From Marivivens aquimaris (GTDB lineage Bacteria; Pseudomonadota; Alphaproteobacteria; Rhodobacterales; Rhodobacteraceae), in contig NZ_JADBGB010000001.1 of the NCBI RefSeq assembly GCF_015220045.1, forward strand, positions 2,721,001 to 2,785,000: a DNA stretch of 64,000 nt, in the 5' to 3' direction. The translations under genes were made by a program, and so were the position numbers. Positions 44,825-53,591 of this stretch are shown one piece after another (the stretch's first letter is position 1; each line of letters begins with the position of its first letter). A model generated the notes under the pieces. It was not told where the DNA came from, did not search any database, and saw only the letters and a list, made by a program, of their open reading frames with translations.

Positions 44825-45545
44825 GCTTTTTCCAGAGTGCGTCGTCGCCCAGTTTGTCGACAAAGGCAGCGTGGGCGGCGGCCTCTTCCTCGGTAATCCG
44901 CGAAGGAAGAGCATTCGGACGCGGCTTGGGCCGCCAGTCCTCGGTATCGCCGCCCGACGCGCTTCCAGCATTGCTGGACAGACCGAAGTCGGGCTGACGC
45001 CCCCCGATCAGTTCGAGATAGACCTCGGCCAGAATTTCGGAGTCGAGAAGCGCGCCGTGCAACGTACGCGACGAGTTGTCGATGCCGAACCGGCGGCACA
45101 ACGCATCGAGCGATGCGGGAGAGCCGGGGAATTTCTTGCGCGCAATGGCCAGCGTATCGATGGCCTGATCCCACGGAATCTGCGGCAGGTTCAGCCAACC
45201 AAGCTCCGCGTTGAGGAAGCGCATATCGAACGCCGCATTGTGAATGACGAGCTTCGCGTTGCCGATGAAGTTCAGGAAATCCTGCGCGTGTTCGCGGAAA
45301 ACCTTCTTGTCCTTCAGCAGCACCTGACCCGGTTGCAGCGGCTGCGGCGGCTCCAGAAGGTCGGGACCAATCCCGTGGACCTTGAACGCGTCCGCAGGCA
45401 TTGACCGTTCTGGGTTGATGTAGACGTGATAGGTGCGCCCCGTCGGCATGTGGTTCTGGAGCTCGAGGCAACCGATTTCGACCAGACGATCGCCGCTGTC
45501 GGGATCAAAGCCTGTCGTTTCGGTATCGAGTACGATCTCACGCAT
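44817..45545 (-). CDS. dnaQ: DNA polymerase III epsilon subunit (proofreading exonuclease)
   Basis: A 242-residue DEDDh exonuclease. Exo I is VLDTETTGFDP; Exo II is LVIHNAAFDMRFLN; Exo III has H and D in TLHGALLDSEILAEVY. It proofreads for the replicative polymerase. The last part (after about 185) is a flexible tail with DTEDWRPKPRP. It overlaps coaE at its start by eight bases and secB at its end by eight. Confidence 0.97.
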   Translation of the reverse strand: MREIVLDTETTGFDPDSGDRLVEIGCLELQNHMPTGRTYHVYINPERSMPADAFKVHGIGPDLLEPPQPLQPGQVLLKDKKVFREHAQDFLNFIGNAKLVIHNAAFDMRFLNAELGWLNLPQIPWDQAIDTLAIARKKFPGSPASLDALCRRFGIDNSSRTLHGALLDSEILAEVYLELIGGRQPDFGLSSNAGSASGGDTEDWRPKPRPNALPSRITEEEAAAHAAFVDKLGDDALWKKLS

Positions 45546-46131
45546 GGGAACTCCGCTCTGTCAGTTCGGCGATCAGGTTTCGCACGTCTTGGCGGGTGCC
45601 GTCTAGGGTCAGGGTCTCGATCACGTGGTCGGCGCGTTCACGTTTTTCGGCATCGGGCATCTGCCGCGCGAGGATCTGGGCGAACTGGTCCTCGGTCATT
45701 GTTCCACGGGAAAGCACGCGGTCTTTCTGCACATCGGCAGGGGCGGTGACGACGAGGACGGAATCCAGCCAACTGTCGGCGCCCGTTTCGAACAGCAACG
45801 GAATGTCGAACACGACCAGCGGCGCGTTGGTGGTGGCAAGAAACTCCGCACGGTCGGCAGCGACAAGCGGGTGAACGATGGTTTCGAGCGTTTTCAGGAC
45901 CATAGGGTCTTCGGAAATAAGCGATTTTAGTGCGTTACGGTCAACTGCACCGTCACGGATCGCGGATGGATAGGCATCACCGACGGGTCCGACAGCCGCG
46001 CCGCCGACGCGGTAGAGCTTGTGAACCGTCGCATCGGCGTCCCAGACGGGAACGCTTTCGTCGCGAAACATCTTGGCGGTCGTCGATTTGCCCATGCCGA
46101 TCGAACCGGTGAGGCCGAGCTTCCACGTCAT
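45538..46131 (-). CDS. coaE: Dephospho-CoA kinase
   Basis: A 197-residue kinase for the last step of coenzyme A synthesis. The P-loop is GLTGSIGMGKSTTAKM, the lid and substrate residues are in DADATVHKLY, and VVFDIPLLFETGAD and LVVTAPADVQKDRVLSRG are conserved. It overlaps dnaQ by eight and aroE by four bases, so maf-aroE-coaE-dnaQ form one transcript running left from the origin. Confidence 0.97.
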   Translation of the reverse strand: MTWKLGLTGSIGMGKSTTAKMFRDESVPVWDADATVHKLYRVGGAAVGPVGDAYPSAIRDGAVDRNALKSLISEDPMVLKTLETIVHPLVAADRAEFLATTNAPLVVFDIPLLFETGADSWLDSVLVVTAPADVQKDRVLSRGTMTEDQFAQILARQMPDAEKRERADHVIETLTLDGTRQDVRNLIAELTERSSHA

Positions 46132-46961
46132 CCCAGAACCGCAGCGCGCAGATCGTCGTCGACTTCGGGGCGCTTCCCGAACCAGCGCTCGAAGCCAGGA
46201 ACAGCTTGGTGCAGCAGCATTCCGAGGCCATCAACGGTCACGCAGCCCATTTGTTCTGCCTCGTACAGCAGCTTGGTACGGAGAGGGTTGTAGACAATAT
46301 CCGTGACCAGCGTGCCAGACCGCAGTTGGTTCGTCGGCACTTTGAACTCGTTCGCGCCCTTCATCCCCAATGAAGTCGTATTGATCACCGTATCGCATTC
46401 GCCCATCGCAGCACCGGCGTGGACCCATTCGACCACGCGGATGCGGGCACCGAATTCATCACGCAGCGCGTCCGAATTGGTGCGGGTGCGGTTCGTCAGC
46501 AGAATTTCCGGCGTTCCGGCATCGAGCATCGCCGTCAGAATAGCCCGCGACGCCCCACCCGCACCGAGCACAAGGGCAGGGCCGGTTGTCGGGTCCCAGT
46601 CAGGTGCCTTCTGACGCAGGTTCGCCATGAAACCATAGCCGTCAGTATTGTCGGCCTGAATTTTGCCGTCAGCGCGGAAGATCAGCGTATTCGCGGCACC
46701 GATCAGCGAGGCGCGGTCGGACACCATATCCGCAATCTCTAGAGCGGAGACCTTATGAGGGATGGTGATGTTGCAGCCAACGAAACCCATCTCGGGCATG
46801 GTGCGCAGAACACGTTCCAGATTGTCAGGCTCGACGTGCATCGGAATGTAGTGGCCCTTGATCCCATAGCGCTTCAGCCAGTGTCCGTGCAGGATCGGCG
46901 AGCGGGAATGGGAAATCGGGCAGCCGATGACACCGGCTAGCGGAATGCGTTCTTCGCTCAT
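46128..46961 (-). CDS. aroE: Shikimate dehydrogenase
   Basis: A 277-residue enzyme reducing 3-dehydroshikimate with NADPH. Substrate residues are in GVIGCPISHSRSPILHGHWL, the catalytic Lys in NITIPHKVSALE, Asp in ADNTDGYGFMANL, and NADP binding in VLGAGGASRAIL and LTNRTRTNS. ATG 46961 overlaps the maf stop by four bases. Confidence 0.97.
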   Translation of the reverse strand: MSEERIPLAGVIGCPISHSRSPILHGHWLKRYGIKGHYIPMHVEPDNLERVLRTMPEMGFVGCNITIPHKVSALEIADMVSDRASLIGAANTLIFRADGKIQADNTDGYGFMANLRQKAPDWDPTTGPALVLGAGGASRAILTAMLDAGTPEILLTNRTRTNSDALRDEFGARIRVVEWVHAGAAMGECDTVINTTSLGMKGANEFKVPTNQLRSGTLVTDIVYNPLRTKLLYEAEQMGCVTVDGLGMLLHQAVPGFERWFGKRPEVDDDLRAAVLG

Positions 46962-47557
46962 GCGTCCAGTACTCCCCGCACGATCAGATAGTTCACCAGT
47001 TCGACCATCGGCAGCCCGAGGATCGTGAAGTAGTCGCCTTCGGTTCGGGCCATCAGGCGGATGCCTTCCTCCTCGATCTTGTAGGCACCGACCGTCCAAC
47101 GAATGCTGTCCCAGTTCCGGTTGACATAATCATCGAGGTAAGCGTCGCTGAAATCCCGCATCGTCATGCGCACCACACCGACATGACGCCAGAGCGGTTC
47201 TGCGTCCTTATAGATGACAGCAGCCGAAAGCAGACGGTGCGTTTTGCCGCGCATGGCTTTCAGCTGCGCGCGCGCCTCTTCGGGGCTCTCGGGCTTGGAC
47301 AGGACCTGACCATCGAAATCCAGCACCTGATCGCAGCCGATCACCAGTTTGCCGGAGTTCTTCTGGGACACCTTGCGGGCCTTTGCCTCTGCCAGCGCAT
47401 CAGCGATGTCGCGCGGGTGTGCCTCTTCCGCCTGAAGAGACATCTTTATCATTTCTTCATCGACCCGTGGCAGAACGGACTCGAACGGAATGTTGGCGTT
47501 ACGCAGGAGCGTCTGACGGATTTCCGATCCGGAGGCGAGGATGATCTGGTCAGTCAT
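46958..47557 (-). CDS. maf: Maf family nucleotide pyrophosphatase
   Basis: A 199-residue Maf-type house-cleaning pyrophosphatase acting on non-canonical or modified NTPs. It contains ILASGSEIRQTLLRNA, the motif region ARKVSQKNSGKLVIGCDQVL, and YKIEEEGIRLMARTEGDYF. The ATG at 47557 lies directly against a perfect DnaA box, so its promoter must lie in the origin region. It is the first gene of the leftward transcript. Confidence 0.95.
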   Translation of the reverse strand: MTDQIILASGSEIRQTLLRNANIPFESVLPRVDEEMIKMSLQAEEAHPRDIADALAEAKARKVSQKNSGKLVIGCDQVLDFDGQVLSKPESPEEARAQLKAMRGKTHRLLSAAVIYKDAEPLWRHVGVVRMTMRDFSDAYLDDYVNRNWDSIRWTVGAYKIEEEGIRLMARTEGDYFTILGLPMVELVNYLIVRGVLDA

Positions 47558-47566
47558 TGTGGATAA
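47558..47566 (-). promoter_or_regulatory. Perfect DnaA box (left)
   Basis: TGTGGATAA is the exact complement of the consensus TTATCCACA. It abuts the maf ATG, so DnaA bound here could repress maf. Confidence 0.85.
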
Positions 47567-47647
47567 TTTCGGGGGTAACCCTGTGATTTCGAAGCGATAA
47601 CTCGTGGACGTCTTAGGCGTTGACAGCTTTCCACGCAAACACCCTCT

Positions 47648-47833
47648 GAGTCGACCACGATTCCATCACAGGTTTCACAGATGGGGATGGGATAAAGCGG
47701 CCCTGTGGGTATGTGGATGGGAATCGACAAAAGACTCCACAGCCAAAAAGAGTCAACGCGACTCACCGAGTCAAGTCTGCCTTAAAAATAAGGCCGATAG
47801 TGATTCCCACAAGAATCTGCATGACTGTGAGTC
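47648..47833. repeat. Cluster of ten GANTC (CcrM) sites in oriC
   Basis: GANTC occurs at 47648, 47659, 47721, 47733, 47750, 47760, 47768, 47802, 47813 and 47829. About 0.7 would be expected in 186 bp by chance. Spacings of 8-17 bp dominate. The stretch 47750-47772 alternates GAGTC, GACTC and GAGTC. These are substrates of the alphaproteobacterial cell-cycle methyltransferase CcrM. Confidence 0.9.
47779..47794. promoter_or_regulatory. Perfect inverted repeat inside oriC
   Basis: GCCTTA-AAAA-TAAGGC is a perfect 6-bp dyad around four A, located mid-origin in the largest gap between GANTC sites on the right side. It may be a protein site; the ligand is unknown. Confidence 0.45.
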
Positions 47834-47835
47834 AT

Positions 47836-47852
47836 TGTGGAAATGTAGATAA
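47836..47852 (-). promoter_or_regulatory. Two degenerate DnaA boxes
   Basis: TGTGGAAAT (47836-47844) and TGTAGATAA (47844-47852) differ from TGTGGATAA by two bases and one base. They abut each other and lie 28 bp left of the perfect box at 47880. Confidence 0.5.
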
Positions 47853-47879
47853 GTTGGTGGAGAAGTCCCGATAAGCCAG

Positions 47880-47888
47880 TTATCCACA
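47880..47888 (+). promoter_or_regulatory. Perfect DnaA box (right)
   Basis: TTATCCACA is an exact consensus box. It lies 9 bp before the AT-rich tract, the usual arrangement of a box beside the unwinding element. Confidence 0.85.
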
Positions 47889-47897
47889 CTACCAACA

Positions 47898-47935
47898 AAC
47901 AACTACAATCTTTCTTTCTTTATTTATTATTTAAG
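47898..47935. other. AT-rich tract, candidate DNA unwinding element
   Basis: The stretch contains CTTTCTTTCTTTATTTATTA and is almost free of G, far more AT-rich than its surroundings. It sits between the right DnaA box and the hemJ ribosome-binding site, so it is the likely melting site. Confidence 0.6.
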
Positions 47936-47955
47936 AGGGAAAGCGTGAGGACCGC

Positions 47956-48432
47956 ATGCTCGACACTTTTTACGACTTTCTTGGCTGGGCTTATCCTTGG
48001 ACCAAGTCGATCCATATCATGGCAGTGATTTCGTGGATGGCAGGGATATTCTATCTCCCGCGTCTCTTCGTGTACCACGTCGAAGGGCCGAGAAGAGAAG
48101 GCGTACCCGAGGGCAGCGATATGGACATCCTGTTTCAGAAGCAGGAACGCTTGCTCCTGAAAGCGATTATGAACCCCGCTATGATCGCAACGTGGATCTT
48201 TGGGCTCCTGATGGTCCTGACGCCCGGAGTCGTCGACTGGAGCTTCGTATGGCCGTGGACGAAGGCTATCGCGGTCATTGGCATGACATGGTTTCACATG
48301 TGGCTGGGAAAGCGCCGTAAGGACTTTATGAAGGGCGAGAACACCCTGACCGGTCGGAACTACCGGATGATGAACGAGCTGCCGACGCTTCTCATGATCG
48401 TGATCGTTATCTCGGTCGTCGTTAAATTCTGA
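47956..48432 (+). CDS. hemJ: Protoporphyrinogen oxidase HemJ
   Basis: A 158-residue membrane protein with four hydrophobic segments. It contains the conserved His in WTKSIHIMAVISWMAGIFYL, and RLFVYHVEG and IGMTWFHMWLGKRRKDF are HemJ marks. HemJ oxidises protoporphyrinogen IX in the oxygen-independent-type pathway. GAGGGA lies about ten bases upstream of the ATG. It is the first gene right of the origin and precedes rho. Confidence 0.93.
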   Translation: MLDTFYDFLGWAYPWTKSIHIMAVISWMAGIFYLPRLFVYHVEGPRREGVPEGSDMDILFQKQERLLLKAIMNPAMIATWIFGLLMVLTPGVVDWSFVWPWTKAIAVIGMTWFHMWLGKRRKDFMKGENTLTGRNYRMMNELPTLLMIVIVISVVVKF

Positions 48433-48471
48433 ATTTGACTCGCGCCGCAGGGCAGGGCTAATAGAGGTGCC

Positions 48472-48532
48472 TCCCCGTCCGGGGAAGGAATCTGTCTGAA
48501 TATTGCTAAAACGAACGCGGGCCGGATGGCCC
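48472..48532 (+). promoter_or_regulatory. Two hairpins in the rho leader
   Basis: TCCCCG/CGGGGA (48472-48485) and GGGCC-GGAT-GGCCC (48519-48532) lie in the 114-bp gap before rho. The second ends 14 bp before the start codon, next to the AAAGGG ribosome-binding site. rho is autoregulated in other bacteria, so leader-mediated control is possible. The first may also end hemJ transcription. Confidence 0.4.
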
Positions 48533-48546
48533 CTAAAGGGTATGCC

Positions 48547-49818
48547 ATGTCGCAAGACCGTTTGAACCTTGCCGATCTCAAAGCCAAGAGCCCGAAAGAC
48601 CTCCTTTCGATGGCTGAAGAGCTGGAGATCGAGAACGCCTCGACCATGCGCAAGGGCGACATGATGTTTGCCATTCTGCGCGAACTTGCCGACGACGATT
48701 GGGTCATTGGCGGTGACGGCGTGCTTGAGGTTCTTCAGGACGGCTTCGGCTTCCTGCGTTCGCCCGAAGCAAACTATCTGCCGGGTCCGGATGACATCTA
48801 CGTTTCCCCCGACATGATCCGTCAGCACTCGCTGCGCACCGGTGACACCGTCGAGGGTGTCATCAAAGAGCCCAACGACAATGAACGTTATTTCGCGCTG
48901 ACCAGCGTCGAGAAGATCAACTTCGAAGATCCGGAGCGTGCACGTCACAAAATCGCGTTCGACAACCTGACGCCGCTCTATCCCGACCAGCGCCTGAACA
49001 TGGAAATCGAGGATCCGACGATCAAGGACCGTTCGGCCCGTATCATCGACCTCGTTGCCCCGATCGGTAAAGGTCAGCGTTCGCTGATCGTGGCGCCGCC
49101 GCGTACGGGTAAGACGGTTCTGCTTCAGAACATCGCGCACTCGATCGAAAAGAACCATCCGGAGTGCTACCTGATCGTTCTGCTGATCGACGAACGCCCC
49201 GAAGAAGTCACCGACATGCAGCGCTCGGTCCGTGGTGAAGTCGTCTCGTCGACCTTCGACGAACCGGCGACCCGGCACGTGCAAGTATCTGAAATGGTTA
49301 TCGAAAAAGCGAAACGACTGGTCGAACACAAGCGCGACGTCGTCATTCTGCTCGACTCGATCACCCGCCTTGGCCGTGCTTACAACACGACCGTCCCGTC
49401 CTCGGGTAAGGTTCTGACCGGTGGTGTCGACGCCAACGCGCTGCAACGTCCGAAGCGCTTCTTCGGTGCTGCCCGTAACATCGAAGAGGGCGGCTCGCTC
49501 ACCATCATCGCGACCGCGCTGATCGACACCGGCTCGCGCATGGACGAAGTCATCTTCGAAGAATTCAAAGGTACGGGTAACTCGGAAATCGTGCTTGACC
49601 GTAAGGTTGCTGACAAGCGCGTCTTCCCGGCTATCGATATTCTCAAGTCGGGCACCCGTAAAGAAGACCTGCTGGTCTCGCCGAAGGACCTTCAGAAGAC
49701 CTATGTGCTTCGCCGCATCCTCAACCCGATGGGTACCACCGATGCTATCGAATTCCTCATGGGCAAGCTGAAGCAGACCAAGACCAACGGCGAATTCTTC
49801 GACTCAATGAACACCTGA
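48547..49818 (+). CDS. rho: Transcription termination factor Rho
   Basis: A 423-residue RNA-dependent ATPase. An N-terminal helical region ([20 protein letters not shown]) leads to the cold-shock-like RNA-binding domain ([20 protein letters not shown]). Walker A is [14 protein letters not shown], Walker B is [11 protein letters not shown], and the Q- and R-loops appear in [14 protein letters not shown] and [16 protein letters not shown] 48547 has AAAGGG upstream; an in-frame ATG at 48526 has none. Length fits Rho without insertion. Confidence 0.98.
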   Translation: MSQDRLNLADLKAKSPKDLLSMAEELEIENASTMRKGDMMFAILRELADDDWVIGGDGVLEVLQDGFGFLRSPEANYLPGPDDIYVSPDMIRQHSLRTGDTVEGVIKEPNDNERYFALTSVEKINFEDPERARHKIAFDNLTPLYPDQRLNMEIEDPTIKDRSARIIDLVAPIGKGQRSLIVAPPRTGKTVLLQNIAHSIEKNHPECYLIVLLIDERPEEVTDMQRSVRGEVVSSTFDEPATRHVQVSEMVIEKAKRLVEHKRDVVILLDSITRLGRAYNTTVPSSGKVLTGGVDANALQRPKRFFGAARNIEEGGSLTIIATALIDTGSRMDEVIFEEFKGTGNSEIVLDRKVADKRVFPAIDILKSGTRKEDLLVSPKDLQKTYVLRRILNPMGTTDAIEFLMGKLKQTKTNGEFFDSMNT

Positions 49819-49834
49819 TCCGCGGAGGGCGGAC

Positions 49835-51115
49835 ATGGATACCATTTACGCCCTGGCCACCGCGTCAGGCAAAGCCGGCGTTGCGGTTGTTCGCGTCTCG
49901 GGCCCGTTGGCCTTTGAGGCAGGACGCCGCATGTCTGGCGATCTGCCCAAAAGCCGTGGCGTCCGCCGGATTGTAGACGGGCAGGGCGATCTGATCGACG
50001 AAGCGCTGGTGCTGGTGTTTGAGCCAGGCAAGAGCTTCACCGGTGAGGCTGTTGTCGAGTTCCAGCTGCACGGTTCACCCGCGATTGTGGCGACGGTTTT
50101 GCGTGAGCTGTCCGAAATCGAAGGTCTGCGTCATGCCGAAGCTGGCGAGTTTACCCGCCGCGCGTTGGAGAACGGGAACCTCGACCTCGCACAGGTCGAG
50201 GGCCTCGCCGACCTCATTGAGGCTGAAACAGAAGCTCAGCGAAAACAATCACTTCGCGTCTTTCAGGGTGCTTTGGGGACCAAGGTTGAAAGCTGGCGCG
50301 ATCGGTTGGTACGCGCTGCTGCTTTGGTCGAAGCCACCATCGATTTTGTGGATGAAGACGTGCCCGTCGACGTAATGCCCGAAGTTCGGGAATTGCTGAC
50401 GTCCGTTCGCGATGAGATGCAAATCGAGGCCGATGGCGTCCGCGTGGCAGAGCGCATCCGCGACGGCTTTGAGGTTGCCATCGTTGGCGCGCCCAACGTC
50501 GGTAAGTCGACTCTGCTCAATCGTCTCGCTGGTCGTCAGGCTGCCATTACGTCCGACATCGCAGGTACGACTCGTGATGTTATCGAGGTTCGAATGGACC
50601 TTGGTGGCCTACCGGTCACCATCCTCGATACTGCCGGTTTGCGCGAAACCGACGATGTGGTCGAAAGCCTTGGTATCGGGATCGCCAAACAGCGTGCCGC
50701 GGCCGCAGATCTAGTGATCTACATGGTTCTCGATCCGTCTGAGGTCGAACATGACTTCGGCAATGACAGCCTTGTGGTGATCGCCAAAGATGATGATCAG
50801 AAGGCTGATGGCTTGGGGATTTCGGGTAAAACCGGCGCTGGCGTTGATCGCCTGGTGAGCGTGATTGAAGAACGCTTGCGCTTTAAAACAGCGCGGATCG
50901 GCGTTGCAATGCGTGAACGCCATCGTATTGCGTTGCTGAAGGGGTGTGACGCGCTGGACCTCGCGATGGGTTTAGTGGACTCGCAGACCGAGTTGGCCGA
51001 TCTTATCGCGGAAGAGATTCGTACAGCGGCGAGGGCGACGGAATCGCTTGTTGGACGTGTTGATGTCGAGGATTTGCTGGACGTGATCTTCTCCAGCTTC
51101 TGCATCGGCAAATAG
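49835..51115 (+). CDS. mnmE: tRNA uridine-5-carboxymethylaminomethyl modification GTPase MnmE
   Basis: A 426-residue GTPase that works with MnmG on wobble uridine 34. The N-terminal folate-type domain starts [20 protein letters not shown]. The G domain has [12 protein letters not shown], the potassium loop [12 protein letters not shown] and DTAGLRE. The C-terminal catalytic Cys is in SSFCIGK. It is two bases upstream of mnmG, and a parS begins just after its stop. Confidence 0.97.
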   Translation: MDTIYALATASGKAGVAVVRVSGPLAFEAGRRMSGDLPKSRGVRRIVDGQGDLIDEALVLVFEPGKSFTGEAVVEFQLHGSPAIVATVLRELSEIEGLRHAEAGEFTRRALENGNLDLAQVEGLADLIEAETEAQRKQSLRVFQGALGTKVESWRDRLVRAAALVEATIDFVDEDVPVDVMPEVRELLTSVRDEMQIEADGVRVAERIRDGFEVAIVGAPNVGKSTLLNRLAGRQAAITSDIAGTTRDVIEVRMDLGGLPVTILDTAGLRETDDVVESLGIGIAKQRAAAADLVIYMVLDPSEVEHDFGNDSLVVIAKDDDQKADGLGISGKTGAGVDRLVSVIEERLRFKTARIGVAMRERHRIALLKGCDALDLAMGLVDSQTELADLIAEEIRTAARATESLVGRVDVEDLLDVIFSSFCIGK

Positions 51116-51117
51116 GA

Positions 51118-52989
51118 GTGTTTCACGTGAAACAAATGGACTTTGATGTTGTCGTCATTGGCGGTGGCCATGCAGGTACCGAAGCGGCCCATGCCTCCGC
51201 CCGTATGGGGGCAAAGACCGCTCTGGTCTCGCTGACGTTCGATTCGCTCGGTGTTATGTCGTGCAATCCGGCAATCGGTGGCCTTGGGAAAGGCCATTTG
51301 GTGCGCGAAGTCGATGCCTTGGATGGCGTCATGGGGCGCGCTGCTGATGCTGCGGGCATCCAATTCCGCTTGCTGAACCGCAAGAAGGGCCCGGCGGTGC
51401 AGGGGCCTCGCGCGCAGGCTGACCGAGCGCTTTACAAACAAGCTATCCAGAAATTCACTGTCGACCAGCGCAACCTGACCGTCGTTGAAGGTGAAGTCAC
51501 AGACCTCCTTATGTCGGGCGACCGCGTTTCGGGCGTCGAGCTCGCTGACGGATCGCAGATCAATTGCCGCAATGTTGTGCTGACTACAGGCACTTTTTTG
51601 CGTGGCGTCATTCATATTGGCGACGTGTCAAAACCCGGAGGCCGGATGGGCGACAGGCCTTCGATTAAGCTCGCCGAGCGCCTCGATAGCTTCGAATTGC
51701 CGCTGGGCCGACTGAAAACGGGTACTCCGCCTCGCCTCGATGGCCGGACGATCAAATGGGATCTTCTGGGCAACCAGCCTGGAGACGACGAGCCGGTCCT
51801 GTTCTCATTCATGTCCAAGGCGGTTATCGCGCCTCAAATCGCCTGTGGTATTACGCATACGAATGAGCGCACGCACGACATCATTCGCGAAAATCTGTCG
51901 CGATCCGCGATGTATGGCGGACATATCGACGGGGTAGGGCCGCGTTATTGCCCATCGATCGAAGATAAAGTGGTGCGTTTCGCTGACAAAACGTCCCACC
52001 AAGTTTTCCTTGAGCCCGAAGGCGTTAACGATTCCACCGTGTATCCCAACGGCATTTCGACTTCGCTTCCTGTGGAGGTTCAGGAGGATTACGTTCGCTC
52101 GATCTATGGCCTTGAGGATGTGAAGATCCTCCAGCCGGGATACGCGATTGAGTACGATTACGTTGATCCTCGTTCACTTAAGCCGACGTTGGAGCTGCGC
52201 GACGTGCAGGGCCTGTATCTCGCAGGCCAAATCAACGGTACGACCGGCTATGAGGAGGCAGCTGCCCAAGGTCTGGTAGCTGGCTTGAACGCCGCGAGGG
52301 GCGATGCGGACGCGATTACGTTCTCGCGCACAACCAGCTATATCGGAGTGATGATTGACGACCTTATCACGCGCGGCGTTTCGGAACCGTACCGGATGTT
52401 CACATCGCGCGCTGAATTTCGTTTGTCTCTCCGCGCTGACAATGCCGATCAGCGTCTAACCGAATTCGGCCGCAATTCCGGATGCGTCGGCGATGAGCGC
52501 TGGTCTGCATTTTCAAAAAAGATGGATGATATTCGCGAGGCCAAGGTGGAGCTGCAGCAGGTCAGCTTGACCGCGTCCCAAATTGCGAATTCTGGGGTGA
52601 ACCTTAGCCCAAGCGGGCAAACTCGGTCTGCTCTTGATGCTCTGTCGTTAGCAGAGTTTGAAGACGAGCAACTTGTTAGCTTGGTGCCGAGCGCGACCGC
52701 TTTCGAAAAGCCTATTCGCGAACAGATCAAGCGGGATGCTTTGTATGCGCATTACATCTCTCGCCAGGAGAAAGATATCGAGAGCCTTCAACGCGACGAG
52801 CAACTCATAATTCCAGGCGCATTTAGCTATTCAGGTATTTCGGGGCTTTCGAACGAACTGCGGTTGAAGCTTGAAAAGGCGCGGCCGTCTACAATCGGAC
52901 AGGCGGGGCGCATCGAGGGAATGACACCGGCCGCTTTGGTGCTGCTAATTTCCCAGATACGAAAGCAATCGAAAGCAAAATCGGCATGA
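51118..52989 (+). CDS. mnmG: tRNA uridine-5-carboxymethylaminomethyl modification enzyme MnmG
   Basis: A 623-residue flavoprotein partner of MnmE. The FAD motif is [37 protein letters not shown] and [15 protein letters not shown] are conserved. A GTG at 51118 opens the frame (MFHVKQ), but AGGAG overlaps it and is better spaced for a GTG at 51127, which lies inside a perfect parS. ATG at 51136 is a third option. It overlaps rsmG by four bases. Codon use is visibly softer here than in the left half of the window. Confidence 0.96.
   Translation: MFHVKQMDFDVVVIGGGHAGTEAAHASARMGAKTALVSLTFDSLGVMSCNPAIGGLGKGHLVREVDALDGVMGRAADAAGIQFRLLNRKKGPAVQGPRAQADRALYKQAIQKFTVDQRNLTVVEGEVTDLLMSGDRVSGVELADGSQINCRNVVLTTGTFLRGVIHIGDVSKPGGRMGDRPSIKLAERLDSFELPLGRLKTGTPPRLDGRTIKWDLLGNQPGDDEPVLFSFMSKAVIAPQIACGITHTNERTHDIIRENLSRSAMYGGHIDGVGPRYCPSIEDKVVRFADKTSHQVFLEPEGVNDSTVYPNGISTSLPVEVQEDYVRSIYGLEDVKILQPGYAIEYDYVDPRSLKPTLELRDVQGLYLAGQINGTTGYEEAAAQGLVAGLNAARGDADAITFSRTTSYIGVMIDDLITRGVSEPYRMFTSRAEFRLSLRADNADQRLTEFGRNSGCVGDERWSAFSKKMDDIREAKVELQQVSLTASQIANSGVNLSPSGQTRSALDALSLAEFEDEQLVSLVPSATAFEKPIREQIKRDALYAHYISRQEKDIESLQRDEQLIIPGAFSYSGISGLSNELRLKLEKARPSTIGQAGRIEGMTPAALVLLISQIRKQSKAKSA
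51119..51134. promoter_or_regulatory. parS centromere site 1 (perfect)
   Basis: TGTTTCACGTGAAACA is the exact 16-bp ParB-binding palindrome of bacterial chromosomes. It overlaps the start of mnmG, encoding FHVKQ. It is 3.2 kb from the right edge of the origin gap. Confidence 0.97.
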
Positions 52990-53591
52990 TCACCGGTCTT
53001 GATGTTTCACGTGAAACAGAGGACCGCCTTCGAGCATTCTCTGATCTCGTTCTCAAGTGGACGACAAAGATCAATTTGATCGCGAAGGGCACTCAGGATG
53101 ACATTTGGGATCGACATATCATCGATTCCGCCCAGGTCTGGTTGAATGCGCCTGCAGAGTTCTCCAATTGGGTCGATATCGGTTCTGGCGGAGGTTTTCC
53201 AGCCATCGTTCTTGCTACAATCGCCAGAGAACAGATGCCAGGCGCTCGGTTTACCCTCATCGAAAGCGATCAACGGAAAGCAACTTTCCTCCGCACGGCA
53301 ATCTGGGAACTGAACCTCAATGCAAAGGTTATCGCCAAGCGGATCGAAGAGGCCGACCCACAGAATGCTGATGTCGTTAGCGCCCGTGCGCTTGCGTCCC
53401 TCGATCTGCTGCTGGGATTTGCTGACCAGCACCTGAGGAAAGGCGGTGTCGCACTTTTCCAGAAGGGGAAAGGTGTCAACGACGAAATTGATGCCGCAAA
53501 GCAGAATTGGTCCTTTGCCTATGAACTCCACGACAGTATCACCGACGCTGAGGCCAAATTGGTAGCAGTGAGGGAAATCGCCCGTGTCTGA
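52986..53591 (+). CDS. rsmG: 16S rRNA (guanine527-N7)-methyltransferase RsmG
   Basis: A 201-residue methyltransferase (GidB). The SAM motif is [16 protein letters not shown], and [17 protein letters not shown] and [17 protein letters not shown] are conserved. It methylates N7 of G527 in 16S rRNA. Its first residues, [11 protein letters not shown], are encoded by a second parS. The start overlaps the mnmG stop (ATGA) and its end overlaps parA by eight bases. Confidence 0.97.
   Translation: MITGLDVSRETEDRLRAFSDLVLKWTTKINLIAKGTQDDIWDRHIIDSAQVWLNAPAEFSNWVDIGSGGGFPAIVLATIAREQMPGARFTLIESDQRKATFLRTAIWELNLNAKVIAKRIEEADPQNADVVSARALASLDLLLGFADQHLRKGGVALFQKGKGVNDEIDAAKQNWSFAYELHDSITDAEAKLVAVREIARV
53003..53018. 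promoter_or_regulatory. parS centromere site 2 (perfect), inside rsmG
   Basis: The same exact 16-bp palindrome, in frame to encode DVSRET of RsmG. It lies 1.88 kb from the first parS and 0.57 kb before parA. Confidence 0.97.

Larger units (their letters stand above)
47558..47955. other. Chromosomal replication origin (oriC)
   Basis: This 398-bp gene-free stretch has perfect DnaA boxes at 47558 and 47880, degenerate ones between, a cluster of GANTC methylation sites, and an AT-rich tract before hemJ. Genes on the left (maf to dnaQ) run leftward and those on the right (hemJ, rho, mnmE, mnmG, rsmG, parA, parB) run rightward, i.e. away from it on the leading strands. parS sites lie 3-5 kb away. 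The maf-aroE-coaE-dnaQ / hemJ-rho context is where alphaproteobacterial origins (compare Caulobacter, hemE side) are found. No protein-coding frame with family resemblance lies inside. Confidence 0.88.
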
